From: Terrabacter sp. Ter38
Lineage (GTDB): Bacteria; Actinomycetota; Actinomycetes; Actinomycetales; Dermatophilaceae
Direction: 5' to 3'
NCBI RefSeq assembly: GCF_024519435.1
Contig: NZ_JALJRZ010000011.1
Location: forward strand, 62,001 to 126,000
Length of the DNA: 64,000 nucleotides
Of the stretch, positions 51,726 to 60,960 are shown one piece after another. Position 1 is the first letter of the stretch. Each line of letters begins with the position of its first letter. The notes beneath the pieces are model-generated. The model was given only the letters and a program-made list of their open reading frames with translations. It did no database searches and was not told where the DNA came from. The position numbers and the translations under genes are program-made.

Positions 51726-51778
51726 GTGACTCAGAGGACCGCACTGTGCGTTGAGTCACCGGGCAACCCGACGCACAG
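51726..51778. other. interleaved inverted repeats with H-type pseudoknot topology
   Basis: Stem 1 arms GTGACTCA (51726-51733) and TGAGTCAC (51752-51759); stem 2 arms CTGTGCGT (51744-51751) and ACGCACAG (51771-51778). All 16 base pairs are Watson-Crick. The arms interleave (S1-S2-S1-S2) with loops of 10, 0 and 11 nt, and the last loop itself can pair as CGGG-CAA-CCCG. It lies 115 bp before the RelA/SpoT-like start and 65 bp before the GNAT start. It could be a structured RNA, a pair of mutually exclusive hairpins, or overlapping operators. Confidence 0.7.
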
Positions 51779-51892
51779 CGTCCGTGCCGGCACTGCGGCC
51801 CGGTGGGTTGGGGCGCCTCGGATCGCGAGGACCTCTGGTGGTTCCGTGACCACCGGTCGCCGCCCGTCCTGCGATCACGGCAGGATGGCGGC

Positions 51893-52930
51893 ATGTTCGA
51901 CAGCGATGGAGCAGCCGCGACCGACGAGGGGGGCGCCCCGCCCACCGAGACCAGCGAGGTGGCACAGGCGTACGCGGCGGTGCGCCCCGAGGTCGAGACC
52001 GCGACGGCGCTGTTCGTCGAGATGGTCACCGGCCTGCTCGACGAGGCCGGCATCAACTACCTCAGCGTGAGTGGCCGCACCAAGTCCGTGGCGTCCTTCG
52101 CCGCCAAGGCCGAGCGACGCCGCGACGGCCGGCTGCTCTACCCCGACCCGCTCGCCGACATCACCGACCAGATCGGCGTCCGCGTCATCACCTACGTCCA
52201 CGACGACGTCGCCGCCGTCGCCGAGCTGCTGGCCGAGGAGCTCGCCGTCCTCGACGACCGCGACATGGGCCTCGAGACCGCACGATCGGGCCGCTTCGGC
52301 TACGCGAGCCGCCACCTGCTCGTCGCGGTCGACGCGAGCCGCACCGTCCCGCCCGCCTACGAGGCACTCCGCCGCCGCAGCGCGTCGGTGCAGATCCGCA
52401 CGGTGCTCCAGCACGCGTGGGCCGAGTTCGAGCACGACATCCGCTACAAGGGCACCGTCCCCGAGGAGCACGCGCACGACCTGGACCGCCGCTTCACCCT
52501 CGCTGCCGGTCTCATCGAGCTCGCCGACCGCGAGTTCTCGGCCATCCGCGACCGGCTCCAGATGGCCCTCCCGGCCAGCCCGCCCGACGCCGTGGAGCAG
52601 GACTCCCGCATCAGCACGCAGGACCTCGCGAAGTTCCTCGCCTCGAAGTACGCCGACGCCGGCTGGTCGCGCACCGACCACTACACGTGGGTGTCCGGCC
52701 TGCTGCTCGAGCTCGGCATCACGTCGGTCGACGCGCTCGCCGAGGTCATCGCGCCCGTGGACGCGGCCGGCCTCATCGAGAGGATGGGCTACAAGTACCC
52801 GCCCGGCGCGGTGCGCCGGCTCGACGACGCGCTGCTCGCCACCTTCGGCACGCGCTACCTCGACCTCGAGGGCAACGCCCACCGCCGGGCCTCGCTCGAG
52901 GGTCGCCTCGAGCGCCTCGGGGGGAGCTGA
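51893..52930 (+). CDS. RelA/SpoT-domain protein with changed catalytic motif
   Basis: A 345-residue stand-alone synthetase-type protein. RelA_SpoT domain about 30-185: SVSGRTKSVASFAAKAERR (ATP-binding loop), DITDQIGVRVITYVHDD, RFGYASRHLLV and VQIRTVLQHAWAEFEHDIRYKG. The Glu of the usual EIQIR or EVQIR motif, a metal-binding residue in Rel synthetases, is Ser165 here. The C-terminal 110 residues add a helical domain I do not recognise. It may make (p)ppGpp poorly, use another metal geometry, or modify another substrate such as tRNA. A strong hairpin follows the stop. Confidence 0.82.
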   Translation: MFDSDGAAATDEGGAPPTETSEVAQAYAAVRPEVETATALFVEMVTGLLDEAGINYLSVSGRTKSVASFAAKAERRRDGRLLYPDPLADITDQIGVRVITYVHDDVAAVAELLAEELAVLDDRDMGLETARSGRFGYASRHLLVAVDASRTVPPAYEALRRRSASVQIRTVLQHAWAEFEHDIRYKGTVPEEHAHDLDRRFTLAAGLIELADREFSAIRDRLQMALPASPPDAVEQDSRISTQDLAKFLASKYADAGWSRTDHYTWVSGLLLELGITSVDALAEVIAPVDAAGLIERMGYKYPPGAVRRLDDALLATFGTRYLDLEGNAHRRASLEGRLERLGGS

Positions 52931-52938
52931 CCGAGCCT

Positions 52939-52955
52939 CCCCGAGATTCTCGGGG
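52939..52955 (+). terminator. hairpin after the RelA/SpoT-like gene
   Basis: CCCCGAG-ATT-CTCGGGG, a perfect seven-base stem with a three-base loop, 9 bp past the stop codon. Confidence 0.7.
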
Positions 52956-53057
52956 CCGCGTGTCGATTCCCATCCGGCGAGTTCGTCAGGATGATGTGGC
53001 GAGAGTCGCCACCCGCGCAGATCTCACGCTGCGCGCCTGTTCGAGAAGGAGCCGGCC

Positions 53058-53486
53058 ATGGCCGACACGTACGTCTACCTGATCCACGAAGGCGACTGGG
53101 ACTCAGACGCCTACCTCGGTGGCGACCCCACGACCGACGGCGGCCCCGCCGGCAAGGACCCCAGCGCCGCTGCGGCCTCCGACATGGACGCGTCGTTCCC
53201 CGAGCACCAGGCCTTCCAGCAGGCCGTCGCCGACCTCGGGGCCCGCATCATGGGTGGCGCCGCCCTGCAGAACTCCCGCTACGGCGGCACCGTGACTCCC
53301 GGCAGCGGAGACCGCGCCGTCGAGGACGCGGTCTACACCGACGGGCCCTTCACCGACACCTCAGAGGTCATCACGGGCTTCTACCTCGTCGAGACCGATG
53401 ACGAGGACACGGCCCGCCGGATCGCCGCCCTCGTGCCGACCACCAGTCGGATCGAGTGGCGCAAGGTCTTCCCGACGGGGATGTGA
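53058..53486 (+). CDS. DGPF/YCII-domain protein
   Basis: A 142-residue YCII-related protein with the DGPF motif (YTDGPFTDTSEVITGFYLVE, residues about 92-111). DGPF proteins are the genomic partners of ECF42-type sigma factors. Ribosome site AAGGAG before the ATG. The sigma factor starts at the base after its stop, so the two are an operon. Its insertions (GDWDSDAYLGGDPTTDGG) are longer than in the minimal family. Function is unproven. Confidence 0.9.
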   Translation: MADTYVYLIHEGDWDSDAYLGGDPTTDGGPAGKDPSAAAASDMDASFPEHQAFQQAVADLGARIMGGAALQNSRYGGTVTPGSGDRAVEDAVYTDGPFTDTSEVITGFYLVETDDEDTARRIAALVPTTSRIEWRKVFPTGM

Positions 53487-54740
53487 GTGCCGCTCGGGAC
53501 GGGTGAGTTCGAGGAGGCGTGGCCGCGCATCGTGCGCGCCCTCGCCTCCTTCACCGGGAGCCTCGACGACGCCGAGGAGTACGCCGCCGAGGCCGTCGCG
53601 CGAGCCGCCGCCCACGAGCGCGCCGGCCGGGCGCCCATCGAGTCGTATGCCGCGTGGTGCACCTCCGTGGCCAAGCGCGCGTGGCTCGACGACGCACGAC
53701 GGCGGACGACGCTGCGTCGGCTCTCCCCCGAGCTCGCCCGTCCCGAGGCGGACCGCACCGCCATGGATGCCGACGACCTGTCCCTGCACGGACACGACGG
53801 CCTCGACGACCGCCTCGCCCTGCTCTTCGTCGCGTGCGACGAGGCCATCTCGCCCGCGTCCCGGATGGTCCTGGCCCTCCGCGTCGTGTGCGGCCTGACG
53901 ATCCCGGAGATCGCGGGCCACCTCGGCGTGCAGGACACCGCGGCCGCAGCGCGTCTCACGCGCGCCAAGCGGGCCCTCGCCGAAGCCCGGGGCTCCTTCC
54001 GCGTGCCGGACGGCACCGAGCGTGCCCGCCGCCTACCGGTCGTCCTCGCCTGCGTGTCAGGCATGTTCACGGTCGCGCACCGGACGGTTCTCGACCCTGC
54101 CGATGCTCTCGCCGACACCGGGCGTCAAGCGCTCTCCATCGCCGACGCCCTCGTCGCGGCCTACCCCGACGACACCGAGGTACGCGGCCTGCGAGCCGTC
54201 ATCCGGCTCGGCCTGGCCCGTCGCCCCGGCCGCGTCGACGAGACCGGGACGGGGCTCGCGCTCGACGAGGTCGACCGCGGCCGGTGGGACGGCGCCCTGC
54301 TCCGGGCCGGGCTCGCCGACGCGACGGTCGCCGCGGCAGGAGACGGTCGCTTCGCCATCGAGGCGGCGATCGCCGGGGTGCACTCGAGCGCGCTGTCGTT
54401 CGAGCGCACCGACTGGACGCGCATCGTCCAGCTCTACGGTGCGCTCGAGCATCGGTGGCCCTCCCCTTCCGTCCGGGTCGCACGGCTCGTCGCCACGGCC
54501 CAGGGCATCCTCGCCGCCGACCCCGGTGGGTCCGTCGCCGAGGTGGAGGCCGAGCTGGCCGCGATCGAGGCCGGCGCACCGGCCTACGCGAGCCGCGACG
54601 CGAGCCTGGCCCTCGCCGACCTCGAGTGGCGCACGGGGCGACGCGAGCACGCGGCGCAGCGCTACCGCGACCTCGCCGAGGTCATGCCTGCCGAGCCGCT
54701 CCGTCGTTTCTGCCTCCGGCGAGCCGTCACTCCCCCGTGA
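53487..54740 (+). CDS. ECF42-type RNA polymerase sigma factor
   Basis: A 417-residue sigma factor of the ECF42 group: short sigma-2 (residues about 8-75), sigma-4 helix-turn-helix (about 125-170: LRVVCGLTIPEIAGHLGVQDTAAAARLTRAKRAL) shown in parts LRVVCGLTIPEIAG and HLGVQDTAAAARLTRAK, then the long TPR-like C-terminal domain. This group carries its own regulatory extension instead of an anti-sigma factor. GTG start directly after the DGPF gene. Overlaps the convergent DUF664 gene by 14 bp. A second member is at 63206. Confidence 0.9.
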   Translation: MPLGTGEFEEAWPRIVRALASFTGSLDDAEEYAAEAVARAAAHERAGRAPIESYAAWCTSVAKRAWLDDARRRTTLRRLSPELARPEADRTAMDADDLSLHGHDGLDDRLALLFVACDEAISPASRMVLALRVVCGLTIPEIAGHLGVQDTAAAARLTRAKRALAEARGSFRVPDGTERARRLPVVLACVSGMFTVAHRTVLDPADALADTGRQALSIADALVAAYPDDTEVRGLRAVIRLGLARRPGRVDETGTGLALDEVDRGRWDGALLRAGLADATVAAAGDGRFAIEAAIAGVHSSALSFERTDWTRIVQLYGALEHRWPSPSVRVARLVATAQGILAADPGGSVAEVEAELAAIEAGAPAYASRDASLALADLEWRTGRREHAAQRYRDLAEVMPAEPLRRFCLRRAVTPP

Positions 54741-55269
54741 CGCCGTCGACCGCCTCGCGGAGGAAGTCCGCGTGGCCGTTGTGGCGGGCGTACTCCTCGA
54801 TCATGTGCAGCAGGATCCAGCGCAGGCTGAACGTCTGGTTCTCCTTGCGCGACAGCGTCGCCGAGCGGAACTCGAGGCCGCCCTCGGCGAGCGCCGCATC
54901 GATGTCGCGCCGGGCCTGCTCGACCGACTCGTCCATGACCCGGCGCAGCTCCTCGGGGCTGTCGTCCCGCGCCGAGGTCATCTCCCAGTCGCGATCGGCC
55001 TCCCAGTCGGCACTGGCCCAGGGCTCGGGCATCGGTCGACCGTGCAGCACCTCGCCGAACCAGCTCGCCTCGTTGAGCGCGACGTGCTTGAGCAGGGCAC
55101 CGAGCGTCAGGGTCGACGGCGCGAGGGGCTGGGCGAGCTGCTCGGCGGTCAGGCCCTCGGTCTTCCGCCGGAGGGTGTCACGGTGGTAGTCGAGGAAGGC
55201 CACGAGGGTGGTCGCCTCGTCGGCGGCGAGGGGCGGGTCGGTGCGCTCGGTCCGAGCAGGTGTCGTCAT
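54727..55269 (-). CDS. DinB/DUF664 family protein (second copy)
   Basis: A 180-residue DUF664/DinB protein: [28 protein letters not shown], then LLKHVALNEASWFGEVL (His) and LLHMIEEYARHNGHADFLREAVDG (two His). Homologous to the protein at 29783. The family includes mycothiol-dependent enzymes. Start ATG at 55269, after a 21-residue non-conserved extension. Its 3-prime end overlaps the sigma factor gene. Confidence 0.88.
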   Translation of the reverse strand: MTTPARTERTDPPLAADEATTLVAFLDYHRDTLRRKTEGLTAEQLAQPLAPSTLTLGALLKHVALNEASWFGEVLHGRPMPEPWASADWEADRDWEMTSARDDSPEELRRVMDESVEQARRDIDAALAEGGLEFRSATLSRKENQTFSLRWILLHMIEEYARHNGHADFLREAVDGVTGE

Positions 55270-55341
55270 GGCACCCGACGCTAGTGTCCGAGCCTCGAAA
55301 ACCGCCTGCCCTTTGTGGGCCGCCGGGAGCACACTGGTCCG

Positions 55342-55968
55342 GTGCCGTCATCGAGCCAGTGGGTCGCGTTCCTCGTCGCGTCGATCCTCTTCATCCAGGT
55401 CCCGGGCCCCAGCCTGCTCTTCACCATCGGTCGTGCCCTGACCGTCGGGCGGCGCGAGGCACTGCTCTCGGTCGTCGGCAACGCCGTCGGCGTCACGGCA
55501 CAGGCCGTCTTCGTGTCCGTGGGCCTCGGCGCGGTCGTCGCCGCGAGCATCACCGCGTACACCGTCATCAAGGTCGCGGGCGCCGCCTACGTCATCCATC
55601 TCGGGGTCCAGGCCATCCGCCACCGCCACGACGCCCGAGAGGCCATGGAGGCGCACGTGTCGGCGAAGCGCGGACACGCCCTGCGCATCGGTGCGATCGT
55701 CGGCCTCACCAACCCGAAGACGATCCTCTTCTTCGTCGCCTTCCTCCCGCAGTTCGTCAACACCGGCGCGGGCCACGTGGGCGTCCAGATGGCCGTGCTC
55801 GGTGGGGTCTTCGGTCTCATGGCCATCTGCAGCGACAGCATGTGGGCCCTGCTCGCGGCGCGGGCCCGGGAGTGGTTCGCCCGCAAGCCCGCCCGGCTCG
55901 ACACGCTCGGCGCCACCGGCGGCGTCATGATGGTCGGTCTCGGCGCGGCGATGCTCGCTCGCGAGTAG
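55342..55968 (+). CDS. LysE/RhtB-family amino acid exporter
   Basis: A 208-residue protein with six helices and the LysE/RhtB signatures: VPGPSLLFTIGRALTVGRREALLS near the start and GLTNPKTILFFVAFLPQFV in the middle. It exports an amino acid or homoserine lactone. GTG start with CACACT five bases upstream; probably leaderless. It is divergent from the DUF664 gene. No LysG-type regulator is adjacent. Confidence 0.88.
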   Translation: MPSSSQWVAFLVASILFIQVPGPSLLFTIGRALTVGRREALLSVVGNAVGVTAQAVFVSVGLGAVVAASITAYTVIKVAGAAYVIHLGVQAIRHRHDAREAMEAHVSAKRGHALRIGAIVGLTNPKTILFFVAFLPQFVNTGAGHVGVQMAVLGGVFGLMAICSDSMWALLAARAREWFARKPARLDTLGATGGVMMVGLGAAMLARE

Positions 55969-56011
55969 TCGCACATGCCGAGCGCACCCGATCCGGATCT
56001 GTTTGACTGAG

Positions 56012-57466
56012 ATGGTGGCAACCCCTCAGGTCACGTCTCCTGCGGATCGGCACGATCCCCTCCAGCGGGTCCGCGAGCACGAGCGTGCACTCGAACAGGT
56101 ACGGAGGGCGTATGCCGCCCTGCCGCCCGACCGGCCGGTCCGGCTCGCGAAGCGCACGTCCAACCTCTTCCGCAACCGCAGCGCCACCGACTCTCCCGGC
56201 CTCGACCTCTCGGCCATGACCGGCGTCATCGACGTCCGCCCCGGCGTCGACGGTGGTCCGGCGACCGCGCTCGTCGGGGGTCTGACGACGTACGAGCAGC
56301 TCGTCCACGAGCTGCTGCCGCACGGCTTCGTGCCGCTCGTCGTGCCGCAGCTGCGCACCATCACGATCGGCGGGGCCGTCACGGGTCTCGGCATCGAGGC
56401 GGCGTCGTTCCGCAACGGCCTGCCGCACGAGTCGGTGCACGCGATGCGGATCCTCACCGGCGACGGTGAGGTCGTGACGGCGACGCCCGACGGCGACCAC
56501 GCCGAGCTCTTCCGCACCTTCCCCAACTCCTACGGGTCGCTGGGCTACGCGCTCGACCTCGTCATCGAGCTCGAGCCCGCACGCCCGTACGTCGCCCTCC
56601 GGCACGTGCGGTTCGACTCGGTGCGGGCCCTCACCGACGCGGTCGAGATCGTGCTGTCGTCCCAGACGTGGGACGGCGACCGGGTCGACTTCGTCGACGG
56701 CGTCGTCTTCGGCGCCACCGAGGCCTACCTCTGCCTCGGACGCTGGACCGACCACCTCGAGGGCCAGGCGCGGCCGAGCCACTACACGCGTGAGCACGTC
56801 TTCTACCGCTCGATCCAGCAGCGGCGCACCGACGTGCTGACCGCCCACGACTACCTCTGGCGATGGGACACCGACTGGTTCTGGTGCAGCCGGGCCTTCG
56901 GTGCCCAGGTCCCGGCGATCCGTCGGCTCTGGCCGCGTCACCTGCTGCGTAGCGACGTCTACTGGCGCATCGTCGCCTTCGAGAACCGGCACCGCGTCAT
57001 GGGCCGCCTCGACCGGCTGCGCGGCCTGCCCGATCGCGAGCGCGTCGTGCAGGACGTCGAGATCCCGCTCGCGCGCACGGCCGAGTTCGTCGACTGGTTC
57101 CTGCGCGAGGTGCCGATCGAGCCGGTCTGGCTGTGCCCGATCCAGCTGCGGCCGGCTCCCGGCGCGGCTCCCGACGAGACGCCGTGGCCGCTCTACCCGA
57201 TGCGCCGGGACGAGCGCTACGTCAACGTCGGCTTCTGGTCGACGGTCGCCATCGAGGCCGGCGCGGCCGACGGCGACGTCAACCGCCGCATCGAGGCCGA
57301 GGTGACCCGGCTCGGCGGCCACAAGTCGCTCTACTCCGACGCGTACTACGACGAGGCAACCTTCGCCGCCCTCTACGGCGGCACGGCATACACCCCCGTC
57401 AAGCGCAGGTACGACCCGGGGGGACGGTTCCCGACGCTCTACGAGAAGGCGGTGCAGGCTCGATGA
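56012..57466 (+). CDS. tmsA: FAD-binding oxidoreductase for 10-methyl fatty acids (TmsA-like)
   Basis: A 484-residue FAD-linked oxidase-type protein (PCMH fold: VVPQLRTITIGGAVTGLGIEAASFRNGLPHE and a DNSYGSLGYAL-like FPNSYGSLGYALDLV block). Its stop overlaps the start of a cyclopropane-synthase-like methyltransferase. This pair is the tmsA-tmsB arrangement in which TmsB makes 10-methylene stearate from oleoyl lipid and TmsA reduces it to 10-methylstearate (tuberculostearate). Start ATG at 56012; a TTG at 56003 is possible. tmsC is not seen. Confidence 0.85.
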   Translation: MVATPQVTSPADRHDPLQRVREHERALEQVRRAYAALPPDRPVRLAKRTSNLFRNRSATDSPGLDLSAMTGVIDVRPGVDGGPATALVGGLTTYEQLVHELLPHGFVPLVVPQLRTITIGGAVTGLGIEAASFRNGLPHESVHAMRILTGDGEVVTATPDGDHAELFRTFPNSYGSLGYALDLVIELEPARPYVALRHVRFDSVRALTDAVEIVLSSQTWDGDRVDFVDGVVFGATEAYLCLGRWTDHLEGQARPSHYTREHVFYRSIQQRRTDVLTAHDYLWRWDTDWFWCSRAFGAQVPAIRRLWPRHLLRSDVYWRIVAFENRHRVMGRLDRLRGLPDRERVVQDVEIPLARTAEFVDWFLREVPIEPVWLCPIQLRPAPGAAPDETPWPLYPMRRDERYVNVGFWSTVAIEAGAADGDVNRRIEAEVTRLGGHKSLYSDAYYDEATFAALYGGTAYTPVKRRYDPGGRFPTLYEKAVQAR

Positions 57467-58743
57467 CCTTGACAGTGGGACAGGCATTCGACCAGGTGTT
57501 CGGCCCCGAGGCCCCGGTGCGGGTCATCGCGTGGGACGGCTCGGAGGGCGGCAGCCCGGACGGGCTCGTGCTGCGCCTGACCAACCCCGACGCGCTCAAC
57601 CACATCCTGACCGCGCCCGGCGACCTCGGCCTCGCCCGTGCGTACCTGCTCGGTGACCTCGTCATCGAGGGGATCGACGAGGCCGACCCCTACGACGTGC
57701 TGCGCGTCCTCGGTGACGGGCTCACCCCGCGCCGGCCATCACGGCACGAGGCGACGGAGCTGGCGCGCTTCCTCGCCCACCACCGGCCGCACACCCCAAC
57801 CCTGCCGCCGGAGGAGACCCCGGGGCAGCTGCGTCGCCTCGCGCACGGGCTGCGGCACGGGCGGAAGCGCGACGCCGAGGCCATCAGCCACCACTACGAC
57901 GTGTCGAACGCCTTCTACGAAAAGGTCCTCGGCCCCTCGATGACCTACACGTGCGCCTGCTTCCCCACCGACGAGGCTTCGCTCGAGGACGCCCAGGCCT
58001 ACAAGTACGACCTCGTCGCCAGGAAGCTCGGCCTGCGTCCGGGCATGCGCCTGCTCGACGTCGGGTGCGGCTGGGGCGGCATGGTCCGGCACGCCGTGAA
58101 GCACTACGGGGTCACCGCCCTCGGCGTGACGCTGTCGCGCGAGCAGGCGACGTGGTCCCAGGCCGCCATCGAGGCCGATGGGATCGCGGACCGGGCCGAG
58201 GTCCGGCACGGCGACTACCGGGACATCACCGAGCGCGGGTTCGACGCGATCAGCTCGATCGGGCTGACCGAGCACATCGGGGTCGGCAACTACCCCGCCT
58301 ACTTCCGCTTCCTGCGCGATCGGCTGCGCGACGAGGGCCGCCTGCTCAACCACTGCATCACGCGGCCCGACAACCAGCACCCGGGACTGCCACCCCGCGG
58401 CTTCATCAACCGCTACGTCTTCCCCGACGGCGAGCTGACCGGCAGCGGCGACATCGTGCGGGTCATGGAGGACGAGGGCCTGGAGGTGCGCCACCACGAG
58501 AACCTCCGCGAGCACTACGCCCGCACCTGCGCCGCCTGGAACGCCAACCTCGCCAAGAACTGGGAGGACTGCGTCGAGCTCGCCGGTCTCGGCACGGCCC
58601 GGGTGTGGGGCCTCTACCTCGCCGGGTCGCGCCTCGGCTTCGAGCGGGGCGGCATCCAGCTGCACCAGGTGCTCGCCTCGCGCACGAGCAGCGAGGGGGT
58701 GTCCGGCTTCCCGCTACGGCCGCGGTTCGAGCCCCAGCCCTAG
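57463..58743 (+). CDS. tmsB: SAM-dependent fatty acid methyltransferase (TmsB-like)
   Basis: A 426-residue class I methyltransferase of the cyclopropane fatty acid synthase family. HHYDVSNAFYEKVLGPSMTYTCACF is the family hallmark, followed by the SAM motif LLDVGCGWGGMVRHAV and later SSIGLTEHIGVGNY. With the upstream flavoprotein it would make 10-methyl branched fatty acids of membrane lipids. The extra N-terminal domain (residues 1-150) is usual for the family. The stop overlaps the convergent hemerythrin-like gene. Confidence 0.88.
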   Translation: MTLTVGQAFDQVFGPEAPVRVIAWDGSEGGSPDGLVLRLTNPDALNHILTAPGDLGLARAYLLGDLVIEGIDEADPYDVLRVLGDGLTPRRPSRHEATELARFLAHHRPHTPTLPPEETPGQLRRLAHGLRHGRKRDAEAISHHYDVSNAFYEKVLGPSMTYTCACFPTDEASLEDAQAYKYDLVARKLGLRPGMRLLDVGCGWGGMVRHAVKHYGVTALGVTLSREQATWSQAAIEADGIADRAEVRHGDYRDITERGFDAISSIGLTEHIGVGNYPAYFRFLRDRLRDEGRLLNHCITRPDNQHPGLPPRGFINRYVFPDGELTGSGDIVRVMEDEGLEVRHHENLREHYARTCAAWNANLAKNWEDCVELAGLGTARVWGLYLAGSRLGFERGGIQLHQVLASRTSSEGVSGFPLRPRFEPQP

Positions 58744-59279
58744 CCCGACCCGCCGAGGTCGACGTCGTAGGCCTCGTAGACGAGGTCGCCGCCCTTCTGG
58801 CGGTGGCGCACGAGCCGGCCGACGAGCACCGTCAGCTCCTCGCGGAAGACGGGCAGGTCGGCCATCGTGCCGCCGTGCTCGAGCACCGCGAGGTAGCCGT
58901 GCAGGGCCTCCCGGAGGTCGCGGTGCTCCTCGAGGAGCCGCTCGACGCGGCCCGAGAGCCGCGGCGCGCTGACCCGGGCCCGGTCGTAGATGCCTCCCGG
59001 GCTCTCCGTCAGCGCGACGTGGTCGTCGAAGTCGTGGGCCAGCTCGGCGAGCGCGGCCCGCACCCGCTCGCGCCACATCCCGCCGCGGGCGATCGGCGCC
59101 TCGAGCGCGAGGTCGACGGCGGCCACCGAGTCACGCAGCTCGGACCGGTGTCGCCGCACCCGTTCGAGGTGGACGGCGAGGTCGGCGGCGGTCTCGACCC
59201 GGCCACGATCGAAACCCTGCGCATCGAGCTGACCCGCCGGGGCGAGGGGCGGGATGGCGGCATTCGACTGGGCGTTCAT
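58740..59279 (-). CDS. hemerythrin-like helical protein
   Basis: A 179-residue all-helical protein with a His/Glu/Asp pattern like hemerythrin: FDDHVALTE, LLEEHRDLREAL, and a terminal LVRHRQKGGDLVYEAYDVD. Two iron sites could be built from these. The match is weaker than in the fusion protein at 5251. Ribosome site GGAGG six bases before the ATG. It overlaps the tmsB stop by 4 bp. A role in oxygen or iron sensing is possible but unproven. Confidence 0.6.
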   Translation of the reverse strand: MNAQSNAAIPPLAPAGQLDAQGFDRGRVETAADLAVHLERVRRHRSELRDSVAAVDLALEAPIARGGMWRERVRAALAELAHDFDDHVALTESPGGIYDRARVSAPRLSGRVERLLEEHRDLREALHGYLAVLEHGGTMADLPVFREELTVLVGRLVRHRQKGGDLVYEAYDVDLGGSG

Positions 59280-59356
59280 GGCGCGACCTCCGTGCCCTCC
59301 ATGGTCGCGCTGCAGTGCCCGGTTCGTCCAGAGTCCAGCAGCCCTCGATTCGACGC

Positions 59357-59458
59357 CCCGTCATCGAGCGCAGCGGTCACGTGTCCTTCGCCAACGGCGG
59401 CCTGCCGTACCACGTCGGCGGCGTCATCGAGGACCCCGCATCCCTGCTGCTCCAGACC
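59357..59458 (+). pseudogene. vestige of CoA-disulfide reductase
   Basis: A fragment of about 33 codons reads VIERSGHVSFANGGLPYHVG, then GVIEDPASLLLQT, before similarity stops. This is the FAD-domain segment of the CoA-disulfide/persulfide reductase family, where VSFANCGLPY carries the redox Cys; here that Cys is Gly. No start or remaining frame exists, so it is a decay remnant. It lies in the 236-bp stretch 59280-59515, which holds no intact gene, next to the CstR-like regulator. Confidence 0.6.
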
Positions 59459-59515
59459 CGGCGACACCGGGCTCGCCGGAACCGGCCTCCGCGAGCCGGC
59501 GCGCGCCCCCTGACC

Positions 59516-60593
<1,078 letters not shown>

Positions 60594-60647
60594 GCGGCCA
60601 TCCTGCTCGGCGCGAGACGGTCGGGCCACTCCGGTGCCGACCGGCCC

Positions 60648-60671
60648 GGTCGTCAACCGTGGTTGACGACC
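60648..60671. promoter_or_regulatory. palindrome over the -35 box of the small HTH gene
   Basis: Eleven-base perfect arms GGTCGTCAACC (60648-60658) and GGTTGACGACC (60661-60671) around GT. The right arm contains the -35 TTGACG. Confidence 0.75.
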
Positions 60672-60691
60672 TCGAAGAAGCGACCTACCCT
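60663..60691 (+). promoter_or_regulatory. promoter TTGACG-N17-TACCCT
   Basis: TTGACG (60663-60668), 17-bp spacer and TACCCT (60686-60691). A near-consensus promoter squeezed between two palindromes. It drives the 73-residue HTH gene at 60729. Confidence 0.7.
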
Positions 60692-60708
60692 GTCAACAGA
60701 GGTTGACA
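60691..60708. promoter_or_regulatory. second palindrome at the transcription start
   Basis: TGTCAAC-AGAG-GTTGACA: perfect seven-base arms at 60691-60697 and 60702-60708 overlap the expected +1. It shares the GTCAAC/GTTGAC half-site with the upstream palindrome. Confidence 0.75.
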
Positions 60709-60728
60709 CGGCACGGGAGGTGACCGCG

Positions 60729-60950
60729 ATGACGAAGGAGGTCGACGACATGCTCCAGCTGGCCAGGGCCACGGGTGACGACGACCCGCGCGCTGCCCTC
60801 GCCGCGGCGCGCGAGCTGCGACGCACCGCCGACCGCACCGAGGCCGCCGTGGTCCGGCGCGCCCGCAACCAGGGCCTCGCCTGGGCCGAGATCGCCGAGC
60901 AGCTCGGCGTCAGTCGCCAGGCCGTCCACAAGAGGTACGGCAGACGCTAG
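60729..60950 (+). CDS. small HTH protein, 73 aa
   Basis: A 73-residue DNA-binding protein, helix 1 ARELRRTADRTEAAVVRRARNQG and recognition helix LAWAEIAEQLGVSRQAVHKRYGRR. Two copies of a GTCAAC dyad frame its promoter, so it is probably an autorepressor acting as a dimer. In some actinobacteria similar small HTH genes sit beside Clp-N-domain genes; none is here. The ATG at 60729 follows GGGAGG by nine bases. Confidence 0.82.
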   Translation: MTKEVDDMLQLARATGDDDPRAALAAARELRRTADRTEAAVVRRARNQGLAWAEIAEQLGVSRQAVHKRYGRR

Positions 60951-60960
60951 GCCGCCGCGC

